From Alistipes sp. (GTDB lineage Bacteria > Bacteroidota > Bacteroidia > Bacteroidales > Rikenellaceae), in the NCBI GenBank assembly GCA_029051915.1, contig JAIDKM010000288.1, positions 1-9,477 of the forward strand: 9,477 bases of DNA, read 5' to 3'. The notes beneath the pieces were generated by a model. That model did not search any database. It was not told where the DNA came from and saw nothing but the letters and a program-made list of their open reading frames with translations. The position numbers and the translations under genes were made by a program. Positions 1 through 7,020 of the stretch are shown piece by piece; the first letter of the stretch is position 1; the number at the start of each line of letters is the position of its first letter.

Positions 1-606
1 AAGCTCAACGTCGCCGCCATGCACTCCGACCTCGAGCAGCTCCAGCGCGAGGAGGTCATGCTCGCTTTCAAGAACAACAAGGTCAATATCCTCGTCGCCA
101 CCGACATCGTCGCCCGCGGCATCGACATCGAGGACATCGGCTTGGTCATCAACTACGACGTGCCCCACGATCCCGAGGATTATATCCACCGCATCGGTCG
201 TACGGCTCGCGCCGCCGCTACCGGCAGCGCCATCACGTTCGTCTGCGAGGAGGAGCAGGGCAAGTTCCACCAGATCGAGAAGTTCATCGAGCGTGAGATC
301 CGCAAGGCCGACTTGCCCGCTTCGGTGGGCGAGGGGCCCAGGTATGCGCCCGCCGAGAACCATGGAAAGGGCCGCCGCGGCCGTTCCGGGGCTGGTTCCC
401 GCGGCCGGGGACGGAAGCAGGACAGACCGAAATCCGCCGCTCCGAATGCCGCTCCGGACGTTTCCGGCGATAGCAACCACGCTTCCGGACGGGGCGAGGG
501 CAACCGCGGTTCACGCGATCGCAGACGGCGCCATCGCGGCGGCCGCAACCGCAACCGGCATTCCGGTTCCGAGCCTTCCCGGTCGCCTCAGGGCAGTAAT
601 TCTTAG
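1..606 (+). CDS. rhlE: DEAD-box RNA helicase, RhlE type, C-terminal part (5' end outside window)
   Basis: ATP-dependent RNA helicase that remodels RNA structure, typically in ribosome assembly or mRNA turnover. Only the second RecA-like domain and tail are visible; the reading frame is open from base 1, so the Met at base 19 is internal. Seen: the conserved ATDIVARGIDI block (motif V) and HRIGRTAR (motif VI, the arginine-finger region), preceded by the AAMHSDLEQLQRE stretch typical of the family. The segment PEDYIHRIGRTARAAATG closely resembles RhlE as I remember it. After about residue 115 of the visible part the protein becomes a low-complexity tail rich in Arg, Gly, Ser and Asn, as expected for a non-specific RNA-binding extension. 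It ends with TAG at 604-606 and converges on the catalase gene, whose stop is 8 bases away, with no terminator hairpin visible between them. Assignment to the DEAD-box family is secure; the RhlE subgroup is likely but rests on the C-terminal half only. Confidence 0.93.
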   Translation, partial: KLNVAAMHSDLEQLQREEVMLAFKNNKVNILVATDIVARGIDIEDIGLVINYDVPHDPEDYIHRIGRTARAAATGSAITFVCEEEQGKFHQIEKFIEREIRKADLPASVGEGPRYAPAENHGKGRRGRSGAGSRGRGRKQDRPKSAAPNAAPDVSGDSNHASGRGEGNRGSRDRRRRHRGGRNRNRHSGSEPSRSPQGSNS

Positions 607-614
607 TTCGGTTT

Positions 615-2165
615 TCACATCTCGGCCACTTTTTCCGGGCGTTTGTCCCACGCCGGATGCGCCGGGTCGGGGGCATCGAGCGCTTCACGCAGGTCTATTC
701 CCAGCGCGCGGGCCACTCCTTCGCCGTAGGCCGGATCCGCATAATAGCAGTTGCGGACATGGCGTTGTTTGATGAATAGCTTCGCGTCGCCCATCGCACG
801 GGCCGTGTTGGCGCACGTCGCCGCTTGGTCGGCCGGGGTCATCAGACGCCAGAGTTTGCCCGGTTGCGTGTAGTAGTCGTCATCGAATTCGCGTTCATCA
901 TAGTTGTCCGCCGGCCCGTCCACTGACAGGGGCGGTTCTTTGAGCGCCGGGGTCTCGCTCCATTCGCCGTAGCTGTTCGGTTCGTAGGCCGGCGTCGCTC
1001 CATAGTTGTCGTCCGTGCGCATCCGGCCGTCTCGGTGGTAGTCGTGTACCTCCGTTCGGGGGCGGTTCACCGGTATGCGGCTGTAGTTCACTCCCAGACG
1101 GTAGCGTTGGGCGTCTCCATAGGAGAACAGACGGCCTTGCAGCATCTTGTCGGGCGAGAGGCCTATGCCTTCCACTACGTTCATCGGGTTGAAGGCCGCT
1201 TGTTCCACTTCCGCATAGAAGTTTTCCGGGTTGCGGTTCAGTTCCAGAATGCCTACGTCCCGCAGCGGGAAGTCGCCATGATACCATACTTTCGTCAGGT
1301 CGAACGGGTTGATATGGTAGGTGCGGGCTTCTTCTTCGCTCATCAGTTGTACTTGCATCAGCCAGCGGGGGTAGTCTCCCCGTTCGATCGCTTCGAACAG
1401 ATCGCGTTGGTTCGATTCGCGGTCTTTGGCCACGACCGCTTCGGCTTGTTTGTCCGTCAGGTTTTCGATTCCTTGCAGCGTCCGGAAATGGAACTTCACC
1501 CACGTGCGGCGGTTCCGGGCATCATAGAAGCTGTAGGTGTGGCTGCCGAATCCGTGCATGTGGCGGAACGAGCGGGGTATGCCTCGGGGCGACATGGTGA
1601 TCGTTACTTGATGCAGGGCTTCGGGCAGGAGCGTCCAGAAATCCCAGTTGTTGTCTACGCTGCGCATGCCCGTGCGGGGGTCTCGTTTGATCGCATGGTT
1701 CAGATCGGGGAACTTCAGGGGATCGCGCAGGAAGAATACCGGGGTGTTGTTTCCCACCAGATCCCAGTTTCCCGCATCGGTGTAGAATCTCAGGGCGAAT
1801 CCGCGGATGTCTCGTTCGGCGTCGGCCGCTCCGCGTTCTCCGGCCACCGTCGAGAAGCGGGCGAATACGTCGGTTTTCTTGCCCACCGCCGCAAAGAGCG
1901 AGGCTCTCGTGTAGCGCGTGATGTCGTGCGTTACCGTGAATGTTCCGTAGGCTCCCGAGCCTTTGGCGTGCATGCGGCGTTCGGGGATCACTTCGCGGTC
2001 GAAGTGGGCCAGTTTCTCTATGTACCACGGGTCTTGCAGCAGCACAGGGCCCCGGGGCCCCGCGGTCTGTATGTTTTGGTTGTCGGCTATCGGACGGCCG
2101 TTTTCGGCCGTCAGGCGTTTCTTGCGGTTTTCCATCGTTTCGTCGTTTTCGGTTTTTTTCGGCAT
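615..2165 (-). CDS. katA: Heme catalase (monofunctional, small-subunit type)
   Basis: Breaks hydrogen peroxide into water and oxygen in the cytoplasm; in anaerobes it protects during oxygen exposure. Seen: the distal-side motif [11 protein letters not shown] with the essential His (about residue 66 from the Met at 2165), the distal Asn in WDLVGNNTP about 73 residues later, the heme-proximal Tyr in [16 protein letters not shown], and [10 protein letters not shown] near the N-terminus. Length is about 516 residues (506 from the inner start), typical of small-subunit clade enzymes without the extra C-terminal domain of large catalases. Two starts are possible, ATG at 2165 and ATG at 2135 (MENRKKRL); homologues usually begin near the second. 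I give the longer one because a GGAGAG lies just before it, though very close. The frame stays open to 2273, but that extension runs into the divergent promoter region and looks non-coding. I saw no clear promoter or OxyR-type site. In Bacteroides such a gene is called katB. Confidence 0.96.
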   Translation of the reverse strand: MPKKTENDETMENRKKRLTAENGRPIADNQNIQTAGPRGPVLLQDPWYIEKLAHFDREVIPERRMHAKGSGAYGTFTVTHDITRYTRASLFAAVGKKTDVFARFSTVAGERGAADAERDIRGFALRFYTDAGNWDLVGNNTPVFFLRDPLKFPDLNHAIKRDPRTGMRSVDNNWDFWTLLPEALHQVTITMSPRGIPRSFRHMHGFGSHTYSFYDARNRRTWVKFHFRTLQGIENLTDKQAEAVVAKDRESNQRDLFEAIERGDYPRWLMQVQLMSEEEARTYHINPFDLTKVWYHGDFPLRDVGILELNRNPENFYAEVEQAAFNPMNVVEGIGLSPDKMLQGRLFSYGDAQRYRLGVNYSRIPVNRPRTEVHDYHRDGRMRTDDNYGATPAYEPNSYGEWSETPALKEPPLSVDGPADNYDEREFDDDYYTQPGKLWRLMTPADQAATCANTARAMGDAKLFIKQRHVRNCYYADPAYGEGVARALGIDLREALDAPDPAHPAWDKRPEKVAEM

Positions 2166-2227
2166 TCTCTCCAAAATCGTGCCCGAACTTTTCTCCGGAC
2201 GGTTTCCGCATGAAACATGTCGATTCG

Positions 2228-2259
2228 TTTGCCACTGCGCACGGTTTGTGTTATCTTTG
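2228..2259 (+). promoter_or_regulatory. Bacteroidota-type promoter for aroQ-pyk-flippase
   Basis: TTTG at 2228-2231 is followed after exactly 20 bases by TATCTTTG at 2252-2259. This fits the Bacteroidota sigma-ABfr consensus (TTTG, 19-21 bases, TAnnTTTG) without a mismatch in the defined positions. It lies 25 bases upstream of the aroQ ATG, so the untranslated leader must be very short. It is the only strong match seen on the + strand near the cluster, so it probably serves all three genes. Confidence 0.75.
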
Positions 2260-2267
2260 TCGCCGCA

Positions 2268-2288
2268 ATGCAATCCGCCGTTCCATGA
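2268..2288 (+). CDS. Possible 6-codon upstream ORF (MQSAVP) overlapping the aroQ start
   Basis: ATG at 2268-2270 opens a six-residue frame that stops with TGA at 2286-2288. The stop overlaps the aroQ ATG (2285-2287) in an ATGA arrangement, the usual geometry of translational coupling. The ATG lies only 8 bases after the -7 promoter element, so the transcript would be nearly leaderless on this mini-ORF. It may be a coincidence of sequence: it is very short and nothing but position supports it. Confidence 0.25.
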   Translation: MQSAVP

Positions 2289-2707
2289 AAATTCTCATTC
2301 TCAACGGCCCCAACCTCAATTTGCTGGGGCGCCGCGACCCCGATGTCTACGGGTCTCGTTCTTTCGACGATTACTTCGGTTCGTTGCAGGCCGCTTTTCC
2401 GCAGTGTCGGTTCTCCTGCTTCCAGTCCAACGTCGAGGGCGAGTTGGTCGACGCCGTCCAGCAGGCCGAGGGGGTCTACGACGGCATCGTCTTCAACGCC
2501 GGGGGGTATACCCATACTTCCGTCGCCTTGCGCGACGCCGTGTCGGCCGTCTCGGTGCCCGTCGTCGAGGTGCATCTCTCTTCGATCCTCGCCCGCGAGG
2601 AGTTCCGTCGCGTCTCGTTGCTCGCTCCCGTCGTCATCGGGTCGATCATGGGCTTCGGGCTCGATTCTTATCGGCTCGGGGTCGAGGCTTTGCTCCTCAG
2701 GGTTTGA
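2285..2707 (+). CDS. aroQ: 3-dehydroquinate dehydratase, type II
   Basis: Third step of the shikimate pathway: dehydration of 3-dehydroquinate to 3-dehydroshikimate for aromatic amino acid synthesis. The protein is 140 residues, normal for the dodecameric type II enzyme. Seen: [17 protein letters not shown] at residues 7-23 with the catalytic Tyr22 and Arg17 of the lid loop; [10 protein letters not shown] (47-56); the substrate-binding [16 protein letters not shown] (71-86); and [14 protein letters not shown] (95-108) with the catalytic His97. Most relatives have HLSN; here it is HLSS. The ATG at 2285 puts the NGPNLNLLG motif at its normal distance from the N-terminus. No Shine-Dalgarno sequence is seen, as usual for Bacteroidota. 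pyk follows 31 bases after the TGA stop; I recall the aroQ-pyk pairing from other Bacteroidota, which suggests one transcript from the promoter at 2228-2259. Confidence 0.96.
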   Translation: MKILILNGPNLNLLGRRDPDVYGSRSFDDYFGSLQAAFPQCRFSCFQSNVEGELVDAVQQAEGVYDGIVFNAGGYTHTSVALRDAVSAVSVPVVEVHLSSILAREEFRRVSLLAPVVIGSIMGFGLDSYRLGVEALLLRV

Positions 2708-2738
2708 TTTCGTCGTCCGCTTCTAATCTCTCTTATCT

Positions 2739-4214
2739 ATGAATAGTTTGAAAAAAACCAAGATCGTCGCCACCATGTCCGACTTCCGGTGTACCGAGGA
2801 GTTCGTGCGCAGCCTCGCCGCTGCCGGTATGGACGTCGTGCGCATCAACTCCGCACACGTCTCCGAGCAGGGGGCTTCGCATATCGTCGACACGGTGCAC
2901 CGCGTCGATCCTTCCATTCCCGTGATGATCGATACCAAGGGGCCCGAGATCCGGGTTACGTCGCTCGCCGAGGAGTTCGGCGAGCGCATCGAGTTCCGCG
3001 CCGGCGACCGCGTCTCGGTGCGGGGTTCCGACGGTTCCGACGCCACTACCCGGGAGACCGTCTTCTTGAACGTGCCGGGCATCGTCCGCGACATTCCCGT
3101 CGGCGCTCGGTTGTTGATCGCCGACGGCGAGGTCGAGTTGCGCGTCGTCGACAAGAGCGACTCCGAGTTGTCTTGCGAGTTCCTTCGCGACGGGGCCCTT
3201 CGTTCCCGCAAGAGCGTCAACGTCCCCGGCGTGTCGATCGATCTGCCTTCGGTTACCGAGAAAGACCGGCGGTTCATCGAGTGGGCCATCTCGCACGACG
3301 TCGACTTCATCGCTCATTCGTTCGTGCGGAGCGTCCGCGACTTGCAGGCCGTGCAGGCGATCCTCGACGCACACGGCAGCCCCATCAAGATCATCTCCAA
3401 GATCGAGAACCAGGAGGGCCTCGACAACATCGACGAGATCATCGAGGCTTCCTACGGCATCATGGTCGCCCGCGGCGACTTGGGCGTCGAGTTGCCCGCC
3501 GAGGCCATTCCCAATGCACAAAGACGCATCGTCGAGAAGTGCATCGCGGCCAAGCGGCCCGTCATCATCGCCACCCAGATGCTCTATTCGATGGTTCATT
3601 CTCCGCGGCCTACGCGCGCCGAGGTGAGCGACGTCGCCAGCGCCATCTACGAGCGGGTCGACGCCGTCATGCTCTCCGACGAGACCGCTATGGGCGACTT
3701 CCCCGTCGAGTCCGTCTCTACGATGGCCCGCATCGCTCGCGAGATCGAGCGGGACGAGAGCCATTTCAAGCCCATGATCGACATGGACATGATCTCCGTC
3801 AACCACGAGATCACGGCCCAGTTGGCTCGTTCGGCCGTGAGGGCTTGCACCAACTTGCCCGTCCGCTACGTCGTCCTCGATACCAAGACCGGTCGTACCG
3901 GGCGTTATCTCGCCGCTTTCCGCGGGCAGCGGGCCGTCGTCGCCGTTTGTTATTCGTTGCATGCCCAGCGCATCCTCGCCCTTTCTTACGGCGTCGTGCC
4001 CATTCTCCGCAAGCAGGAGTTGCGCGACCGTTACCACTTCCTCTCCGACGCCATGGAGCTCATCGGGCAGCACGACCGCCTCGACGACAGCGACTTGCTC
4101 GCCATCGTGGGCGGCAGCTTCGGCCCCGACGGGGGTGCTTCCTACGTCGAGATCGCCGACGTCGGGCGTATCCGCAGTCGTAACCGGCAGGCTTCGGCTT
4201 GCACTTCTTTGTAG
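2739..4214 (+). CDS. pyk: Pyruvate kinase
   Basis: Last step of glycolysis: phosphoenolpyruvate plus ADP gives pyruvate plus ATP. Length 491 residues, a normal A/B/C-domain enzyme without the extra PEP-utiliser domain. Seen: KTKIVATMSD at the N-terminus; VVRINSAH (33-40) with the substrate-binding Arg35; DTKGPEIR (65-72), whose Glu70 is the K+-dependent signature; KIENQEG, with the catalytic Lys; MVARGDLGVELP, the Mg2+-binding segment; and SPRPTRAEVSDVA. Three positions differ from the common family pattern: NSAH instead of NFSH, which replaces a K+-ligand Ser with Ala; ATQMLYSM instead of ATQMLESM; and MLSDETA instead of MLSGETA or MLSAETA. As I remember it, Bacteroides enzymes also carry an N-T-A-H version, so at least the first change looks lineage-wide rather than damage. 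It sits 31 bases after aroQ and ends in TAG at 4212-4214, 6 bases before the flippase start in the same frame. Confidence 0.97.
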   Translation: MNSLKKTKIVATMSDFRCTEEFVRSLAAAGMDVVRINSAHVSEQGASHIVDTVHRVDPSIPVMIDTKGPEIRVTSLAEEFGERIEFRAGDRVSVRGSDGSDATTRETVFLNVPGIVRDIPVGARLLIADGEVELRVVDKSDSELSCEFLRDGALRSRKSVNVPGVSIDLPSVTEKDRRFIEWAISHDVDFIAHSFVRSVRDLQAVQAILDAHGSPIKIISKIENQEGLDNIDEIIEASYGIMVARGDLGVELPAEAIPNAQRRIVEKCIAAKRPVIIATQMLYSMVHSPRPTRAEVSDVASAIYERVDAVMLSDETAMGDFPVESVSTMARIAREIERDESHFKPMIDMDMISVNHEITAQLARSAVRACTNLPVRYVVLDTKTGRTGRYLAAFRGQRAVVAVCYSLHAQRILALSYGVVPILRKQELRDRYHFLSDAMELIGQHDRLDDSDLLAIVGGSFGPDGGASYVEIADVGRIRSRNRQASACTSL

Positions 4215-4220
4215 CGGGTT

Positions 4221-5678
4221 TTGGCCGGCGAGCTCAGAGATTCCGTCGCGCGGGGCGTCGCGTGGTCGGTCGCCGAGAAGATCGGTACGATGCTCTTGCA
4301 GGCAGGGGTGTCGATCGTCGTCTTGCGTCTGTTGATGCCCGACGACTTCGGCGTCATCGCCGTGCTCACGGCTTTCGCGGCTTTCGCATTGGCGGTCGTC
4401 GACAGCGGGTTTTCGCAGACTCTCATCCGGCGGCCCGACCCTGCGCCCCAGGATTATCGCGCGGTCTTTTTCTTCAACATCGCCGCTTCCGTCGGGGCTT
4501 ACTTCCTGCTCGTCGGACTCGCTCCCGTCGTGGCTTCGTTCTACGGAATGCCCGTCATCGTCCGCCTCGCGCCGGTCTTCTTCCTCTTGTTGCCCGTCAA
4601 TGCGTTGTGCGTCATCCAGCATACCATCTTCACCCGGCAGTTCCGCTTCGACCTCTTGTCGAAGATCACTTTCGTCTCGTCGCTCGTCAGCGGTCTGTTC
4701 GCCATCGGCTTGGCCGCCGCCGGGTGCGGGGTGTGGGCTTTGGTCGCTCAGCGGGTCTCCCAGATGGCCGTGCGGGCTCTTTTGTTGTGGTCTCTGAGCG
4801 AGTGGCGGCCGCAGGGCGGGGGCTTGTGCTTCGTTCCTTTGCGTTCGATGGCTCCCTATAGCTTCAGTTTGTTGGCTTCCGACCTCATTTCGGCCGTTTA
4901 CAACAAGATCCCGCAGCTCTTCATCGGGCGCCTCTATTCCGCCGATACGCTCGGGTTCTTCGACCAGGCCGTCAAGCTCAAGGATCTGCCCCTCACTTCC
5001 GCCATGACCGCCGTGCAGGGGGTTACTTTTCCCGCTTTGGCCCGCATCTCCGATAGCGGGCCGAAGTTCGCCGAAAGTTACCGGCAGGTCGTCTCCGTCG
5101 TCGCCTACGTCTTGTTTCCCGTCATGCTCGGGTTGTCGGCCGTCTCCGAGGATCTGTTCGTCGCTCTGCTCGGCAGCAAGTGGTTGCCTACGGTTCCTTA
5201 TTTCCGGACGATCTGCTTCGCCGGGCTCTTTTATCCCGTCGCTATGGTCGCTTATAACATCTTGAAGGTGCGGTGCAGCGGGCCCGAGATCTTCCGGCTC
5301 GAAATCATCAAGAAGGTCGGCATGACGCTCATCCTCGTCTTGACCATTCCGCGGAGCGTGCAGGCCGTCGTATGGGGATTGGTCGTTTTCTCTTTCTTCG
5401 AGATGACGGTCAACGTCGGGGCTTCGTTGCGCGTCTCGGAGCTCTCCGCTCGGCGGTTCTTGCGGACGTTGCTTCCCGTCGTCTTCGTCTCCGCGGTCAT
5501 GTTTTTCTGCGTCCGCGGCGTCTCTCTGTTCTCGCCCGAGGCGGGGGTTTTGCGGCTTTGCATCAGGATCTTCGTCGGGGTCGGGGTCTACCTCTTGCTC
5601 TCGGCGCTCTTTCGGTTGGAGGCTTTTTCCGCATGCCTCTCCATCTGCCGGCGGCAGTTCGGGTTCCACCAGAAATAG
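4221..5678 (+). CDS. Wzx/O-antigen flippase-like polysaccharide export membrane protein
   Basis: Predicted inner-membrane transporter of the MOP/polysaccharide-synthase family that flips lipid-linked oligosaccharides from the cytoplasmic to the periplasmic face. Seen: 485 residues, mostly hydrophobic, with roughly 12-14 membrane segments (for example near residues 24-38, 44-60, 82-105, 116-133, 150-170, 292-308, 330-346, 366-376, 383-399, 416-432 and 446-463). Family landmarks are the N-terminal RGVAWSVAEKIGTMLLQ, LLMPDDFGVIAV (37-48), GRLYSADTLGFFDQA (236-250) and LGSKWLPTVPYFR (317-329). The start is inferred as TTG at 4221, because the first in-frame ATG (4290) would delete the conserved N-terminal helix and an in-frame TAG closes the frame upstream. 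It begins 6 bases after pyk, so translation is probably coupled. No glycosyltransferases are in view, so its substrate is unknown. It is a WzxC-like lineage rather than MurJ, judging by overall resemblance only. Confidence 0.85.
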   Translation: MAGELRDSVARGVAWSVAEKIGTMLLQAGVSIVVLRLLMPDDFGVIAVLTAFAAFALAVVDSGFSQTLIRRPDPAPQDYRAVFFFNIAASVGAYFLLVGLAPVVASFYGMPVIVRLAPVFFLLLPVNALCVIQHTIFTRQFRFDLLSKITFVSSLVSGLFAIGLAAAGCGVWALVAQRVSQMAVRALLLWSLSEWRPQGGGLCFVPLRSMAPYSFSLLASDLISAVYNKIPQLFIGRLYSADTLGFFDQAVKLKDLPLTSAMTAVQGVTFPALARISDSGPKFAESYRQVVSVVAYVLFPVMLGLSAVSEDLFVALLGSKWLPTVPYFRTICFAGLFYPVAMVAYNILKVRCSGPEIFRLEIIKKVGMTLILVLTIPRSVQAVVWGLVVFSFFEMTVNVGASLRVSELSARRFLRTLLPVVFVSAVMFFCVRGVSLFSPEAGVLRLCIRIFVGVGVYLLLSALFRLEAFSACLSICRRQFGFHQK

Positions 5679-5687
5679 TCAGAATAG

Positions 5688-5712
5688 AAAAAGGCCCATA
5701 AGGGCCTTTTTT
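5688..5712. terminator. Strong intrinsic terminator, probably bidirectional
   Basis: A perfect 10-bp stem (AAAAAGGCCC at 5688-5697 pairing with GGGCCTTTTT at 5702-5711) closes on a 4-base ATAA loop. A T run follows on the + strand and, by symmetry, a U run would also form on the - strand. It lies 9 bases after the flippase stop and closes the aroQ-pyk-flippase cluster. It is also the first good terminator for the ackA-ptb-buk transcript arriving from the other side, about 195 bases past the buk stop. Confidence 0.9.
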
Positions 5713-5750
5713 CCTTTTTCGTTCGTTCCGAACCGTCGGATGCGTCCGTC

Positions 5751-5863
5751 CGTTGTCTCCGCGGCGCCCGTCTTTCTTTCTCTGCCAGGGCTCCTCTCTT
5801 GTCCGCGGCGCCCGTTGTCTCCGCGGTGCCCGCTTCTTTCTCTGCCAGGGCTCCTCTCTTGTC
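5751..5863. repeat. Two-copy tandem repeat of about 62 bases in the buk 3' region
   Basis: Copy 1 starts at 5751 and copy 2 at 5813; both begin CGTTGTCTCCGCGG. A 30-base core is identical in the two (5774-5803 and 5834-5863, offset 60); the copies otherwise differ by one C/T change and a small length difference before the core. The motif CCGCGGCGCCCG occurs at 5759-5770 and 5803-5814, and with one change at 5821-5832. The + strand is pyrimidine-rich, so the buk transcript would be purine-rich here. On the - strand one frame reads DKRGALAEKE twice, but no start or family resemblance supports a gene. The rest of 5713-5906 shows nothing else I recognise. Confidence 0.85.
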
Positions 5864-5906
5864 GGCCCCGTCTTTTCCGAAGCCGCCGCCCCTCTCGTCC
5901 GGGGCT

Positions 5907-6974
5907 TTATTTGTATTCTTTCGGTTCGATGATTCCGCGCAGCACCACCAGCGCATTGAGTGCCAGCGCTTCCAGTTCGTTTTCGCCAGGGTATACCGTT
6001 ACGGGGGCTATGAATTCGCAGCGTTCACGGATCGATTCCACAATCGGTTCATTGTAGGCAATGCCTCCCGTCAGCAGGATGCCGTCCACCTTGCCCGCCA
6101 GTGCCGCCGCCATCGCTCCGATCTGCTTCGAAATGTTGTAGCACATCGCATCCAGTACCTTCGCGGCCCGGTCGTCTCCTTCGCGGATCCGTTCCATCAC
6201 TTGCATCACGGAGTTCGTGCCCAGCAGGGCCACCAGACCTCCTTTGCTCGATATGAACTTCAGCAGTTCTTCTTTGGTGTATTTGCCCGAGAAGCAGACT
6301 TTTATCAGTTCGGCCGAGGGGATGTTCCCCGCACGGTCGGGTGCGAAGGGGCCGTCTCCGTCCAGGGCGTTGTTCACGTCCACTATGCGGCCTCGGCGGT
6401 GCGCCGCCACGGATATTCCGCCGCCCATGTGGGCTACTATCAGGTTCGTCTCTTCGTATTTCCGGCCCGTTTTTTCGCAGTGCAGACGGGCTATGGCTTT
6501 TTGGTTCAGGGCATGGAAAATCGGCTTGCGCGGGCACATCGGCATGCCGGTGATGCGGGCCACGTCGTCCATTTCGTCCACCACCGGCGGGTCGGCTATG
6601 TAGGCTTTCACTTTGGCCATGTGGGCGATTTGGGCCGCCAGCAGGCCTCCCAGGTTGCAGGCGTGCTTCATCTGAGCGTTCCGCAGGTCGTAGCGCATGC
6701 GGGAGTTCACTTCGTATACTCCCGCCGTTACCGGGCGGATCAGACCTCCGCGGCCGATCACGGCCGAGAGTTCCTTGATGTCGAATCCGTTGTCCCGCAG
6801 GGTCTGAAGAATCAGCCCGCGGCGCCAGTCCAGTTGGTCGATCACGTTTGCGAATCGCGATACTTCTTCGGTCGTGTGGCGCAGGGTCGATTCCAGCAAA
6901 GGCCGCTCCTCTTCATAGAGGGCGACCTTCGTGGATGTAGAGCCGGGATTTATCGCTAAGATTTTGTATTTCAT
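5907..6974 (-). CDS. buk: Butyrate kinase
   Basis: Transfers phosphate from butyryl-phosphate (often also isobutyryl- or isovaleryl-phosphate) to ADP, giving the free acid and ATP; cytoplasmic, ASKHA fold, same superfamily as acetate kinase. Length 355 residues, typical of the family. Seen: the N-terminal phosphate-binding loop INPGSTSTKVALY (8-20); GRGGLIRPVTAGVYEVN (74-90); IADPPVVDEM (126-135); the core AHMGGGISVAAH (181-192) followed by DVNNALDGDGPFAPDRAG (199-216); TGGIAYN (302-308), the adenosine-binding segment; and YPGENE (328-333), which separates butyrate kinases from acetate kinase. No key residue appears to be missing. ATG at 6974 puts the NPGSTSTK loop at its normal position. It is the last gene of the ackA-ptb-buk cluster, 46 bases downstream of ptb. 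Confidence 0.96.
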   Translation of the reverse strand: MKYKILAINPGSTSTKVALYEEERPLLESTLRHTTEEVSRFANVIDQLDWRRGLILQTLRDNGFDIKELSAVIGRGGLIRPVTAGVYEVNSRMRYDLRNAQMKHACNLGGLLAAQIAHMAKVKAYIADPPVVDEMDDVARITGMPMCPRKPIFHALNQKAIARLHCEKTGRKYEETNLIVAHMGGGISVAAHRRGRIVDVNNALDGDGPFAPDRAGNIPSAELIKVCFSGKYTKEELLKFISSKGGLVALLGTNSVMQVMERIREGDDRAAKVLDAMCYNISKQIGAMAAALAGKVDGILLTGGIAYNEPIVESIRERCEFIAPVTVYPGENELEALALNALVVLRGIIEPKEYK

Positions 6975-6999
6975 AGTGTCTCGGTTCTTGTCGGTGGTT

Positions 7000-7013
7000 C
7001 GGGCCGGGGCCCG
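7000..7013. other. Small GC-only inverted repeat between ptb and buk
   Basis: CGGGCCGGGGCCCG at 7000-7013 can form a 5-bp all-GC stem with a 4-base loop. On the operon's - strand it is followed by AACCACC rather than a U run, so it is not an intrinsic terminator. It could be a stability or processing element between ptb and buk, but it may simply reflect the local GC richness. Confidence 0.3.
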
Positions 7014-7020
7014 GGTTTCT

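Noticed and set aside
2161..2260. Catalase promoter or OxyR-type operator
   Set aside because: On the - strand the only TTTG near the start (in GATTTTGG) lacks the TA of the -7 element, and no convincing inverted repeat was found.
2166..2273. N-terminal extension of catalase to an ATG at 2273
   Set aside because: It would cover the aroQ promoter, and its residues do not resemble catalase; the family N-terminus matches from about 2135-2165.
2733..5669. 978-residue open frame on the - strand opposite pyk and the flippase
   Set aside because: It is antisense to two well-identified genes. It is open because A-poor plus-strand codons rarely give TTA, CTA or TCA, and because pyk and the flippase share a frame. 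Its Asp/Glu/Gly-rich translation resembles no family.
5751..5863. CRISPR array
   Set aside because: Only two copies, with the repeat longer than any spacer-like interval, no further units and no cas genes nearby.
5888..5905. GCCCC/GGGGC hairpin right after the buk stop as a terminator
   Set aside because: In the buk direction it is followed by GGCGGCTTCGG with no U run. The 5-bp stem with an 8-base loop is weak compared with the hairpin at 5688-5711.
5588..5956. 122-residue - strand frame covering the repeat, with DKRGALAEKE twice
   Set aside because: It overlaps the end of buk in another frame, crosses the terminator and runs into the flippase gene. The peptide repeat follows from the DNA repeat having an offset divisible by three.
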